Below, in pieces: positions 1 through 5,773 of a stretch of DNA of 6,336 nt. Position 1 is the first letter of the stretch. Each line of letters starts with the position of its first letter. Origin of the DNA: UBA6164 sp963979005 (GTDB lineage: Bacteria > Patescibacteriota > Gracilibacteria > BD1-5 > UBA6164); contig CAXBVF010000063.1 in the NCBI GenBank assembly GCA_963979005.1, positions 1 through 6,336 of the forward strand, in the 5' to 3' direction. The notes beneath the pieces were generated by a model, which was not told the origin of the DNA, searched no databases, and saw only the letters and a list, made by a program, of their open reading frames with translations. A program made the translations under genes and the position numbers.

Positions 1-2
1 AA

Positions 3-128
3 AAACTTTATGTAAGGGGCTCACTTTGATGTTTAAGTGCGAAAAAGCCTAGAAAGATAATATGATTAAGGAAAACTTATGTTTGTTCCAAATGTGGATT
101 TCAATCACTTGGCTATGATGAGTGGTAG
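3..128 (+). pseudogene. Possible gene fragment ending in a CxxC knuckle
   Basis: This frame is open from the window edge to a TAG at 126-128 when TGA is read as glycine. Its last part reads K-T-Y-V-C-S-K-C-G-F-Q-S-L-G-Y and then stops. A tyrosine or valine followed by CxxCG and a serine resembles the first zinc knuckle at the N terminus of RadA-type proteins, but the second CxxC pair and everything after it are absent. It could therefore be a truncated radA-like piece, the C terminus of an unrelated zinc protein, or chance. No ATG is seen in this frame. An overlapping ATG frame at 79-279 runs straight through the long palindrome and has no recognisable domain, so I do not treat it as a gene. 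Confidence 0.25.
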
Positions 129-134
129 TTTTAA

Positions 135-275
135 TTATACACTTTATTCACTTTGTTCACAACAGGGGTTTGAAAGGGGATTAGAGGGGATAAGAATTGG
201 CAGAGAAGTTTACTTCTGCCTTTCTTTTCCTAATTCCCTTTCGTTTTGTGTGAATGAAGTGAACTTGGTGTATAA
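135..275. repeat. 141-nt imperfect palindrome (long hairpin)
   Basis: The two arms pair over most of their length. TTATACAC at 135-142 mirrors GTGTATAA at 268-275. TTCAC-rich stretches at 147-160 mirror GTGAATGAAGTGAAC at 250-264. GAAAGGGGATTAG at 172-184 mirrors CTAATTCCCTTTC at 230-242 with one mismatch. The centre is the GGCAG/CTGCC stem at 199-220. The left arm holds two tandem 9-mers, TTTATTCAC and TTTGTTCAC, and the right arm holds their mirror images. The element is visibly richer in G and C than the rest of the window. It may be a MITE-like or REP-like palindromic element, a structured RNA or an extended terminator; the sequence does not decide between them. Confidence 0.7.
199..228 (+). 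terminator. Rho-independent terminator-like core of the palindrome
   Basis: GGCAG-(AG)-AAG at 199-208 pairs with CTTCTGCC at 213-220 around a TTTA loop, and the pyrimidine run TTTCTTTT follows. It would stop transcripts entering from the left and separate them from the nuclease-recombinase cassette. The T run is interrupted by one C and the stem has a two-base bulge, so efficiency is uncertain. Confidence 0.5.
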
Positions 276-281
276 GTAATA

Positions 282-310
282 TTGACATACTATTTTAACT
301 TTTATTTAAC
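282..310 (+). promoter_or_regulatory. Putative sigma70 promoter for the nuclease-recombinase cassette
   Basis: A perfect -35 box TTGACA lies at 282-287. At a 17-base spacing the -10 position reads TTTAAC, and at 19 bases TAACAT, so the -10 is weak. It sits about 80 bases upstream of the nuclease start. A 15-codon ATG frame at 326-373 (M-I-D-Y-T-K-I-L-L-I-I-Y-A-R-F) lies in the leader; it could be a leader peptide but has nothing else to support it. Confidence 0.4.
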
Positions 311-390
311 ATAAAAGAAGCTAATATGATTGATTATACAAAGATATTACTTATTATATATGCAAGATTTTAATACTTAAATTAATCTGA

Positions 391-1503
391 ATGAAAATTA
401 ATGAAACAATTTTTGATACACTATCAGTTATATGAATTGAAAAATTACATTCGCAAATGATATCTTGGATTATTGAAACTTTATATAAAAATTGAGAATA
501 TGATGAAATTAGCTTTATATTAAGAGAACTATTCAAATTTAAATGAGAATTAAAGTATTCTAATTTTTTGGTAGGTACTGAAATAAAGAACATAGATGTA
601 TATATTGAAGTTGATTCAAGAATTTTTATTATAGAAAATAAGATTAAATCATCTGAACATTCTAATCAAACTTCAAAATATATAGAAAAATTAAAAATAG
701 AGAAAGAAAGTATTAGTATATTTCCTTGTTTCTTAACTCTAATATGAGAGAAAGCAATAAATAATAATTGGAAAAATGTATCTTATTTAGATCTAGAAAA
801 TATATTTAACAGTATTAATAAAAAATCTTTTGATAATAGCAGAATAGTATTTGAATATTATTTAAAAACATTAAAAAATATAAATAACACGTTTAGTGAC
901 TTTATTAGTAATCATACTAAATATTTACATGTTTTTAATGATTGAGGTAAAACTAAATATTCAAAGTTAAATGAAATTTATAATAAAACTGTTAATAATT
1001 CAATTTATATAAAAAAGTATCAATTGGAGACAATATTTCAGAAAGCTTTCTTACATAAAATTGTAAAGAAATTAAATTTAACCGAAAATAATTCCTATCA
1101 TATATCTGAAACACATTGAATGTGAATTATTCAAATTTCATTTAATATTCCTATAAAAAGAAATTGAGACAAGGAATATTCTTATTGATTTCAGCTTCAA
1201 TGAAATACAATAAAATTTAATCTATCAAATGATGATTACAGTAATTCTAGATCAACAGAAATTAATGACAAATTAATAGAAGAATTTTTATTCTTTTTCA
1301 ATACATCAATTGAATGAAATAAATATAATATAGAATGAGAAGAGTTTGGATTAAATCCAATTAAAACTAAGGCATATATTTCATTATCTAAAAAAATATG
1401 AGAAGATCTATATCTTAAAAGTGTTAAGGAAATATCCTCTTTCCTAAATAAGTATTTAGATTTTTTAAATAAACAATGATTAAATAATATTAATAAAAAA
1501 TAA
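391..1503 (+). CDS. PD-(D/E)XK nuclease superfamily protein (PDDEXK_4-like)
   Basis: The product is 370 residues in code 25; with standard stops it breaks into many pieces. The N-terminal E-K-L-H-S-Q-M-I-S-W-I-I (about residues 17-28) matches the helical start typical of PDDEXK_4 proteins. The nuclease core follows: G-T-E around residue 64, N-I-D-V-Y-I with Asp69, then I-I-E-N-K-I with Glu82 and Lys84, and a Gln-x3-Tyr (Gln93, Tyr97) just after. These fit the D...ExK metal-binding site and the trailing helix of the fold. The rest, to residue 370, is rich in Lys, Asn and Ile and I do not recognise it. ATG 391 is the first start in the frame after the TAA at 322-324. The stop is one base before the recombinase start, so the two are probably co-transcribed. 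The family includes restriction-like and mobile-element nucleases; the real substrate cannot be read from sequence. No signal peptide or membrane segment is seen. Confidence 0.82.
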
Positions 1504-1504
1504 T

Positions 1505-3277
1505 ATGAAAAAAGTTGCATTATATCTTAGAGTATCTACAGAAGAACAAGTTATAAACTGATATGGTTTAGATATTCAAAAAGAATCATTATTAAATTAT
1601 GCTAAAATTCATTGATTTCAAATAGATGAAAATCATATATTTGTGGATGAGTGAAAAAGCTGAGCTGATAAAAAAGACAGACCAGCTTTAAAGAGACTAT
1701 TAGAATCTGCAAAAAATAAAGAATTTGAAATAGTTCTTGTTTGGAAAGTAGATAGATTTTTTAGAAAAGTACTATTTTTACTTGAATGAGTTGAAGCTTT
1801 AGAATCATTATGAGTTTGATTCACTTCTGTTACTCAACCTTTTGATACTACTCAACCATTTTGAAAAATGATGCTTCAAATGATGTGAGTTATTGCAGAA
1901 CTAGAAAGGGAATTAATAAAGGAAAGAACTTTTAATTGAATACTTGCTAGTATGAGAGATTGAAAATGGGGAAGATGAAATGCTCCATTTTGATATAGAA
2001 GAGGTAAAGAATGATTTTTAGAAATACAAGAAGATGAAGCAGATGTAATTAAAATTATATTTTCAATGCTTAATGTTGATTGATTTAATGTTAATCAAAT
2101 AAGAGATAAATTAACTTCAATGAATATTGAAACAGCTTGAAGTAGATGATGATTATGAGTAAATAGAAAAAAGAATATAAAAAATAAAAATTTATGGCAA
2201 TGATCTACTGTTCATAAAATATTAAGAAATGAAGCTTATAAATGAGTTTTAATACAAAATAGGTTTAAAGCTGATAAAATAACTAAAAAAAGAGTAGAAA
2301 AACCTGAAAAAGAGTGGATTATATGAAAATCTCCTAAAATTATTTCAGAGAAAGAATATAATAAAGCACAACTTACTTTAAATAAGAATCTTAAGTTTTC
2401 TAAAAAGAATACTAAAAAATGAGAAACTTATATGTTAGCTAAGTTAATTGTAAATGATCCTACTTGATATAAATATGTATGATACAAATCTACTAAATGA
2501 ACTAAAAATTATAAATTATCAGTTAATAAATCAAAAATTTCTAATTTTCATGAAATTTGATCAAGATGAATATCTGCTTTAAAGATAGAAACTCCTATAT
2601 GGGATAAATTAAAATCTGTATTAAAAAATCCTAATATTCTTGAAAAAGAACTTATTAGAATGAGTGAAAAATGAGAAAACAGGGAAAAGGAGATTAGAAA
2701 CAAGATATCTATGTTAGATGAAAATTTAAATAAATTATCTGATAACACTAAATGATTACTAAAATTAGTTAGTTGAGTAGATGAGAATAGTATTGTTATG
2801 ATTCAAAATGAAATCAAGAAAAACAACACAACTGCAGAGGGGATTAGAAGAGAAAAAACTATATTAGATAGAGAACTAAGTTGAACTAATGAAATAAAAG
2901 ATAAGGTAGATAATTTTATTTCTGTTTCAAAATTAGTTAATGATAATTTAGATAATCTTAGTTATGAAACTAAAGCTGAACTATGTAAATTATTAATTGA
3001 TAAAGTTGTATTTGATTGAAATAATATTACAATACATTTAATAGTTCCACTTAGTCCAAAAAATAAATCTACTATTAAAGTAGATGTAGTTAAAGATTTC
3101 TTTAATGAAAAGAAAGAATTCCTATGAAAAACTATTATGGGTGCTAAAGAAGATATTGTTTCTGGTATTGATATGATTAAAAATTTAAATACATATTACT
3201 ACCAATATACATCTAAATATATAAAATCTGAACCAGAATATTCTAGTTCGGATTTTATATTTATAAAAAACATCTAA
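1505..3277 (+). CDS. Large serine recombinase (site-specific integrase)
   Basis: The product is 590 residues with about 34 glycines encoded by TGA and only about six by GGN. Residues 1-145 are the resolvase-type catalytic domain: Y-L-R-V-S-T with nucleophile Ser11 and Arg9, G-K-S-G at 50-53, V-W-K-V-D-R-F-F-R with Arg84 and Arg87, and the long helix M-G-V-I-A-E-L-E-R-E at 127-136. Residues 150-300 are the recombinase DNA-binding domain, with G-N-A-P-F-G-Y (158-164) and H-K-I-L-R-N-E-A-Y-K-G-V (237-248). Residues 308-368 occupy the zinc-ribbon position but contain no cysteine; the whole protein has a single Cys, at 494. Residues 378-475 are a Lys/Glu-rich coiled coil, followed by the usual C-terminal tail. 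Its role is integration and excision between attP and attB. It starts one base after the nuclease stop, on an A-rich leader without a Shine-Dalgarno site, and ends in tandem TAA stops. Confidence 0.93.
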
Positions 3278-3305
3278 TAATCTTTAAAAATATATCTACT
3301 TTTTA

Positions 3306-3390
3306 TTTAGTTTACATATTTTAACTAAATGTAAATTAAAGTTTACATTTTAAGATAATATGTAAACTAAAAATAAAAAAACTTTACATA
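3306..3390. repeat. Array A: five alternating TTTACAT boxes, nested palindrome
   Basis: TTTACAT occurs at 3311-3317, 3342-3348 and 3383-3389, and its complement ATGTAAA at 3329-3335 and 3360-3366. Box centres are 18, 13, 18 and 23 bases apart. The outer pair forms an exact 15-base inverted repeat, TTTAGTTTACATATT at 3306-3320 against 3357-3371, and the inner pair a 9-base one, AAATGTAAA at 3327-3335 against TTTACATTT at 3342-3350. The array begins 28 bases after the recombinase stop and ends 14 bases before the ATG of the Fic remnant. It is placed either as an operator for the downstream gene or as an att site of the recombinase. A plasmid-type iteron origin seems less likely because no Rep gene is present. 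Confidence 0.75.
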
Positions 3391-3403
3391 TTTATTTAAT
3401 TTT

Positions 3404-3830
3404 ATGAAAAAAATTAGATTTTCCAATTTTGTTTTTAAGTGAATATATAAATAAAAATAAAGCTAAATATTATAAGTTATTAAATAATACATCTAAAACC
3501 TGAAATTATACTGATTTTATATCTTATTTACTTGAAGGTATTATTGAACAATCAAAAAACACAAGTGTAAAAATTTTAAAAATTAAAAAATTAATTGATA
3601 AAAAAGAGCTTGATATTGAAAAAGTTAATCAACATTATCATAAGATAACTTCATTATTTTTTTCACATCCTTTTATGACTATTTCCGAATTCACAAATAA
3701 ACTATGATTTTCAAGACAGGCTGTAACAAAATATGTTAATATACTAGAAGAAAATAATATTATTTCAAGTGTTAAAATTTGAAGAAATAAGCTTATTTTT
3801 ATTCCAGAATTTGTAGAATTATTGAGTTAA
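3404..3830 (+). pseudogene. Fic-family protein remnant: C-terminal part with winged helix, no FIC motif
   Basis: The frame ending at TAA 3828-3830 reads L-D-F-P-I-L-F-L-S-E-Y-I-N-K-N-K (residues just after the FIC core in Fic proteins), then K-T-G-N-Y-T-D-F-I-S-Y-L-L-E-G, and ends with a winged helix: S-H-P-F-M-T-I-S-E-F, F-S-R-Q-A-V-T-K-Y-V, V-K-I-G-R-N-K-L. About 140 residues remain of a family usually near 370. The HPFxxGNGR AMP-transfer motif and everything before it are missing, so it cannot act as an AMPylase. The only sensible ATG (3404) is one base out of frame: after ATG comes a run of seven A (3407-3413), and six A would give M-K-K-L-D-F-P. It is therefore a decayed gene, a homopolymer sequencing error, or a stand-alone DNA-binding protein made by slippage. 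Array A lies directly upstream, as an autoregulatory operator would. Confidence 0.75.
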
Positions 3831-3852
3831 TTTTATGATTTTAATTAAAAAT

Positions 3853-3918
3853 TGGAATAAGGAAATTTATATTCCACTTTTACCAAGAAAAATGGAATAA
3901 GACTTACTTTATTGGAAT
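3853..3918. repeat. Array B: four TGGAAT(A) boxes in mixed orientation
   Basis: TGGAATA is at 3853-3859 and 3893-3899, its complement TATTCCA at 3870-3876, and a variant TTGGAAT at 3912-3918. Centres are about 17, 23 and 20 bases apart, close to the spacing of array A. The first two boxes form a perfect 7-base inverted repeat. It lies just after the Fic remnant and runs directly into array C. It is probably a protein-binding array. Confidence 0.55.
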
Positions 3919-3920
3919 TT

Positions 3921-4020
3921 AGGTAAAGAAAATCATGTAAATTTTACCTGAAAATTATACAGGTAAAAAAATACTTAAATATTTTACCTGAAATATAGTT
4001 TTGAATTTTCAACTTTACCT
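3921..4020. repeat. Array C: five TTTACCT boxes in mixed orientation
   Basis: AGGTAAA is at 3921-3927 and 3961-3967; TTTACCT is at 3943-3949, 3983-3989 and 4014-4020. The 13-mer ATTTTACCTGAAA is repeated exactly at 3941-3953 and 3981-3993, 40 bases apart. TTTTACCTG at 3942-3950 and CAGGTAAAA at 3960-3968 form a perfect 9-base inverted repeat. No intact gene follows before the terminator at 4081, so if this was an operator its gene is gone. The TTTAC core is shared with array A, but the next bases differ. Confidence 0.6.
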
Positions 4021-4080
4021 ATTCTTTCAGAATTTGGTTCAAATTCTCACCTATAAACTCCATCATGATAAATTTAAGCT

Positions 4081-4105
4081 AAAACCGCTACATATAGCGG
4101 TTTTT
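4081..4105. terminator. Strong rho-independent terminator
   Basis: AAAACCGCTA and TAGCGGTTTT form a perfect 10-base stem around a CATA loop, followed by a fifth T. Because the stem ends in A and T runs, it can work in both directions. It separates the recombinase-Fic region from the small genes that follow. Confidence 0.85.
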
Positions 4106-4235
4106 AGGTGATTAAAATTTTATTTGGTTGTAATTTAATAGATTTTAATTATTATATCACAAGTTATTTATTTAAAAAAATATATGAAAAATATAAATTT
4201 TAAAATGTACTAGTAAATATTAAATAATTAAAAAT

Positions 4236-4433
4236 ATGAAACAAAATAGATATAAGAAAATTAAAGATAAATATATTGGAATTTGAATGACAATGGGAAT
4301 TGTTGCTGGTGTGGTAATGTGAAAATTTTTATGAGATACTTCAATGTGAATAGCTGTATGATTATGATTATGAGTAATTGTTGCGATAGCTAAATTTGAA
4401 TATGATAAAAAAAATAATAAACTAAAAAAATAG
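4236..4433 (+). CDS. Small glycine-rich two-helix membrane protein
   Basis: The product is 65 residues. A basic N terminus (K-Q-N-R-Y-K-K-I-K-D-K) is followed by two hydrophobic segments, about residues 13-32 and 36-53, separated by G-K-F-L-G-D-T-S, and by a charged Lys-rich tail. Glycines recur every two to four residues (G-I-G-M-T-M-G, then V-G-L-G-L-G-V), the glycine-zipper pattern of tightly packed membrane helices. Seven of its ten glycines are TGA, so it is invisible under the standard code. Similar glycine-rich short proteins are common in bacteria without a known function, and I assign none. The start follows an AAAAAT leader with no Shine-Dalgarno site; the stop is TAG. Confidence 0.75.
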
Positions 4434-4523
4434 AACTATTAAATATGAACGTTTTTTAAAATTAAATAAATTATTTGTTAAATATATAAAAATATGACTA
4501 TGATTAACATTATAAACTAATTT

Positions 4524-4553
4524 TTGTATATATTTTAAAACAATTTATATTAT
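4524..4553 (+). promoter_or_regulatory. Possible promoter of the DUF1059-like gene
   Basis: TTGTAT at 4524-4529 and TATTAT at 4548-4553, 18 bases apart, lie just upstream of the start at 4567. In sequence this AT-rich such matches arise easily, so support is weak. The rest of 4434-4566 shows nothing. Confidence 0.3.
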
Positions 4554-4566
4554 AACTAAACTAATT

Positions 4567-4767
4567 ATGAAAACTTTAAAATGTGATTTATGTGAAGTTA
4601 CTGCTGATGGTGAAACTTTTGAAGAATGGATGCAAGCATTACATCCTCATTATATGGAAGCACATTCAGATGTTATGAAAAGTCATGAAACTATGAGCGA
4701 GGAAGAGAGTAAAAATATGATGAATAAGTGGATGACTGATAATAGAGCAAGATTTGATGCTGCATAA
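4567..4767 (+). CDS. DUF1059-like small zinc-finger-type protein
   Basis: The product is 66 residues. It starts M-K-T-L-K-C-D-L-C, with Cys6 and Cys9, continues with a G-E-T-F-E-E-W helix, and has H-P-H-Y-M-E-A-H with His28 and His33. The CxxC...HxxxxH layout and length match small DUF1059-like proteins and suggest one bound zinc ion; the metal is inferred. The second half is an acidic amphipathic helix ending N-R-A-R-F-D-A-A. It has one glycine, encoded by GGT, and no TGA, so it reads the same under either code. Trp is TGG (residues 21 and 55), which shows that TGG keeps its meaning here. Codon choice is more ordinary than in its neighbours, as in a conserved, well-expressed gene. The role in the cell is unknown. 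Confidence 0.88.
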   Translation: MKTLKCDLCEVTADGETFEEWMQALHPHYMEAHSDVMKSHETMSEEESKNMMNKWMTDNRARFDAA

Positions 4768-4801
4768 GTAAATAATAATATTAGTAAAATTATTTAAGCT
4801 A

Positions 4802-4829
4802 TTGACAATACAGGATATTAATATATAAT
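4802..4829 (+). promoter_or_regulatory. Near-consensus sigma70 promoter
   Basis: TTGACA at 4802-4807 and TATAAT at 4824-4829 both match the consensus perfectly with a 16-base spacer. The expected start of transcription near 4836 leaves a leader of only about 20 bases before the ATG at 4858. It is the best promoter in the window and shows that the small downstream gene has its own transcript. Confidence 0.75.
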
Positions 4830-4857
4830 TTTATTACTAATTATTAATCAATGTATA

Positions 4858-5085
4858 ATGAAAGTTAATGAAATATTTTGACCTTGAGAAGAAGTTGTAA
4901 TATCTAAAACCTGAGAAATAGTAGTTTGACCTACAAGTATAGTAGCTTGTCCAGAAGTTAAAAGGCTTGTAGAATGAATAATACAATATTTTGAAAATCC
5001 ACATACTTCAGAATCGGAAGAACCAAAAAACTTAGATAAAAAAGTAACTTTCAACTGATCAATCTATGATATAACTGTAAAATAG
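4858..5085 (+). CDS. Small protein of unknown function, 75 aa
   Basis: I do not recognise this protein. It begins M-K-V-N-E-I-F-G-P-G-E-E-V-V-I, continues with alternating hydrophobic stretches likely to be beta strands (E-I-V-V-G-P-T-S-I-V-A), a short helix (V-K-R-L-V-E-G-I-I-Q-Y-F), an acidic linker rich in Ser and Glu (residues 50-60) and a last strand pair (K-V-T-F-N-G-S-I-Y-D-I-T-V-K). There is no signal peptide or membrane segment, so it is probably cytosolic. All six glycines are TGA, so it cannot be read under the standard code. An ATG seven bases upstream (4851) is out of frame and stops after five codons. It has its own strong promoter and is followed by a terminator, so it is a single-gene unit. 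Confidence 0.72.
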
Positions 5086-5153
5086 AATATACATAGAATT
5101 AAATTAAAGCATAAGCAAATGAAAAATATATTTTTAATAAACCAAAGATCAAG

Positions 5154-5186
5154 ACTATTTTCAAAAATGAAAATAGTTGTTTTTGC
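5154..5186 (+). terminator. Terminator-like hairpin
   Basis: ACTATTTTC at 5154-5162 pairs perfectly with GAAAATAGT at 5169-5177 around AAAAAT, and TGTTTTTG follows. The stem is AT-rich, so it is weaker than the one at 4081. It probably ends the 4858-5085 transcript. Confidence 0.5.
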
Positions 5187-5210
5187 TGTTTAAATATTTA
5201 TTTATACATT

Positions 5211-5255
5211 AAAAAAGAGTTATTTTCATATTGAAATAACTCTTTTTTATTTTTT
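5211..5255. terminator. Bidirectional rho-independent terminator
   Basis: AAAAAAGAGTTATTT at 5211-5225 and its exact complement at 5234-5248 form a 15-base stem with an eight-base loop, followed by ATTTTT. T runs are present on both strands, so it can act both ways. It isolates the small genes from the GNAT remnant. Confidence 0.8.
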
Positions 5256-5291
5256 AATATTTTATTATGGAAACATTTATAAATATTCATA

Positions 5292-5729
5292 GTGGGAAAG
5301 AAAATTTATGAAATACTAAAACCAAGTCTTATAGAAATTTAGCCAGATGGAATTAGTTACGAAAGACTAATTGATTTAGAATTATTTAATGAAATATTTA
5401 AAATAAATGTATCGAATTGAGACTGGTATAAAAAAACTCCAATTGAGAAGGAAATTATATTTAATAACTATATTGTATTAAAATCATTATGAAAGATATT
5501 TGCCTGATACTCGTTAATTGATACTGAAATATATTCAATTAGTTGAAAACTATTACAATGTATATTTTCTACTAAAAAATGAATTTGATCAATTATATTG
5601 GATAAAATAAAGCAAGAATGAAATATTTTTGCTTATTCAAAAAAAGAAAAGTTCTTTAAAAAAAATTGATTCCAAAAACTTAATAAAAAATCAGAATCTG
5701 GAGCGAGTTTATATTTATTTCAAAAATAG
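5292..5729 (+). pseudogene. GNAT-family N-acetyltransferase interrupted by an in-frame TAG
   Basis: From 5343 to the TAG at 5727-5729 the frame codes for 128 residues. The acetyl-CoA pyrophosphate loop appears as T-K-K-G-I-G-S-I-I-L-D-K-I (both loop glycines are TGA), followed by a strand and F-F-K-K-N-G-F-Q-K-L, the usual last GNAT strand and helix. Upstream the same frame is open from 5283, with a possible GTG start at 5292 and I-Y-E-I-L-K-P-S-L-I-E-I, but a TAG at 5340-5342 interrupts it. After that stop no ATG, GTG or TTG is available until deep inside the domain. TAG clearly ends other genes here, so I infer a nonsense mutation or other decay; a sequencing error would also explain it. 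The ATG at 5267 opens a different frame that ends after 29 codons. The substrate cannot be told. Confidence 0.65.
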
Positions 5730-5773
5730 TGATTTATGATTATAGTATATAGAGATTATTAAAAACATAAAAC

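Larger units (their letters stand above)
391..3277 (+). mobile_element. Putative serine-recombinase mobile element cassette (ends unresolved)
   Basis: A large serine recombinase directly follows a PDDEXK nuclease. The pair is bounded on the left by a GC-richer palindrome and on the right by inverted repeats and a truncated fic gene. Large serine recombinases usually lie at one edge of the element they move. The span given covers only the two genes. The true ends and any further cargo are unknown, and the element may extend out of the window to the left or may be only a relic. No long direct repeats mark the ends, which is expected because serine recombinases exchange at a two-base core. Confidence 0.4.
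3831..4235. other. Gene-free stretch of about 400 bases with repeat arrays and a terminator
   Basis: I see no convincing gene on either strand. The stretch holds box arrays B and C, an 8-base-pair hairpin at 4029-4047 (AGAATTTG, GTT loop, CAAATTCT) and the terminator at 4081-4105. From 4106 to 4235 it is plain AT-rich sequence that must contain the promoter of the gene at 4236, but no clear -35/-10 pair can be picked. A 21-codon ATG frame at 3835-3900 (M-I-L-I-K-N-W-N-K-E-I-Y-I-P-L-L-P-R-K-M-E) overlaps array B; its P-L-L-P-R-K faintly recalls the N terminus of Fic proteins, which is too little for a call. Confidence 0.6.

Noticed and set aside
79..279. 66-codon ATG frame beginning M-F-V-P-N-V-D-F
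   Set aside because: It runs through both arms and the terminator core of the long palindrome and shows no domain, so it is most likely a chance frame.
3306..3390. Iteron-type replication origin
   Set aside because: The boxes alternate in direction rather than repeating head to tail, and no replication initiator gene is in the window.
3306..4020. CRISPR array
   Set aside because: The repeats are only about 7 to 13 bases, change orientation, fall into three sequence families and have irregular spacing; no cas gene is present.
4025..4065. GGTTCAAATTC followed by CCTATAAACTCCA, which resembles a tRNA T arm and 3' end
   Set aside because: The T stem does not pair, no matching acceptor strand, D arm or anticodon arm lies upstream, and the GAATTTG/CAAATTC pair forms a simple hairpin instead.
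4848..5054. Minus-strand frame opposite the 75-aa gene
   Set aside because: The plus strand has a near-perfect promoter and a coherent protein whose six glycines are all TGA; the minus frame is its shadow.
5119..5193. 24-codon ATG frame (M-K-N-I-F-L-I-N-Q-R)
   Set aside because: It overlaps the terminator hairpin at 5154-5186, has no ribosome-binding sequence and no recognisable feature.
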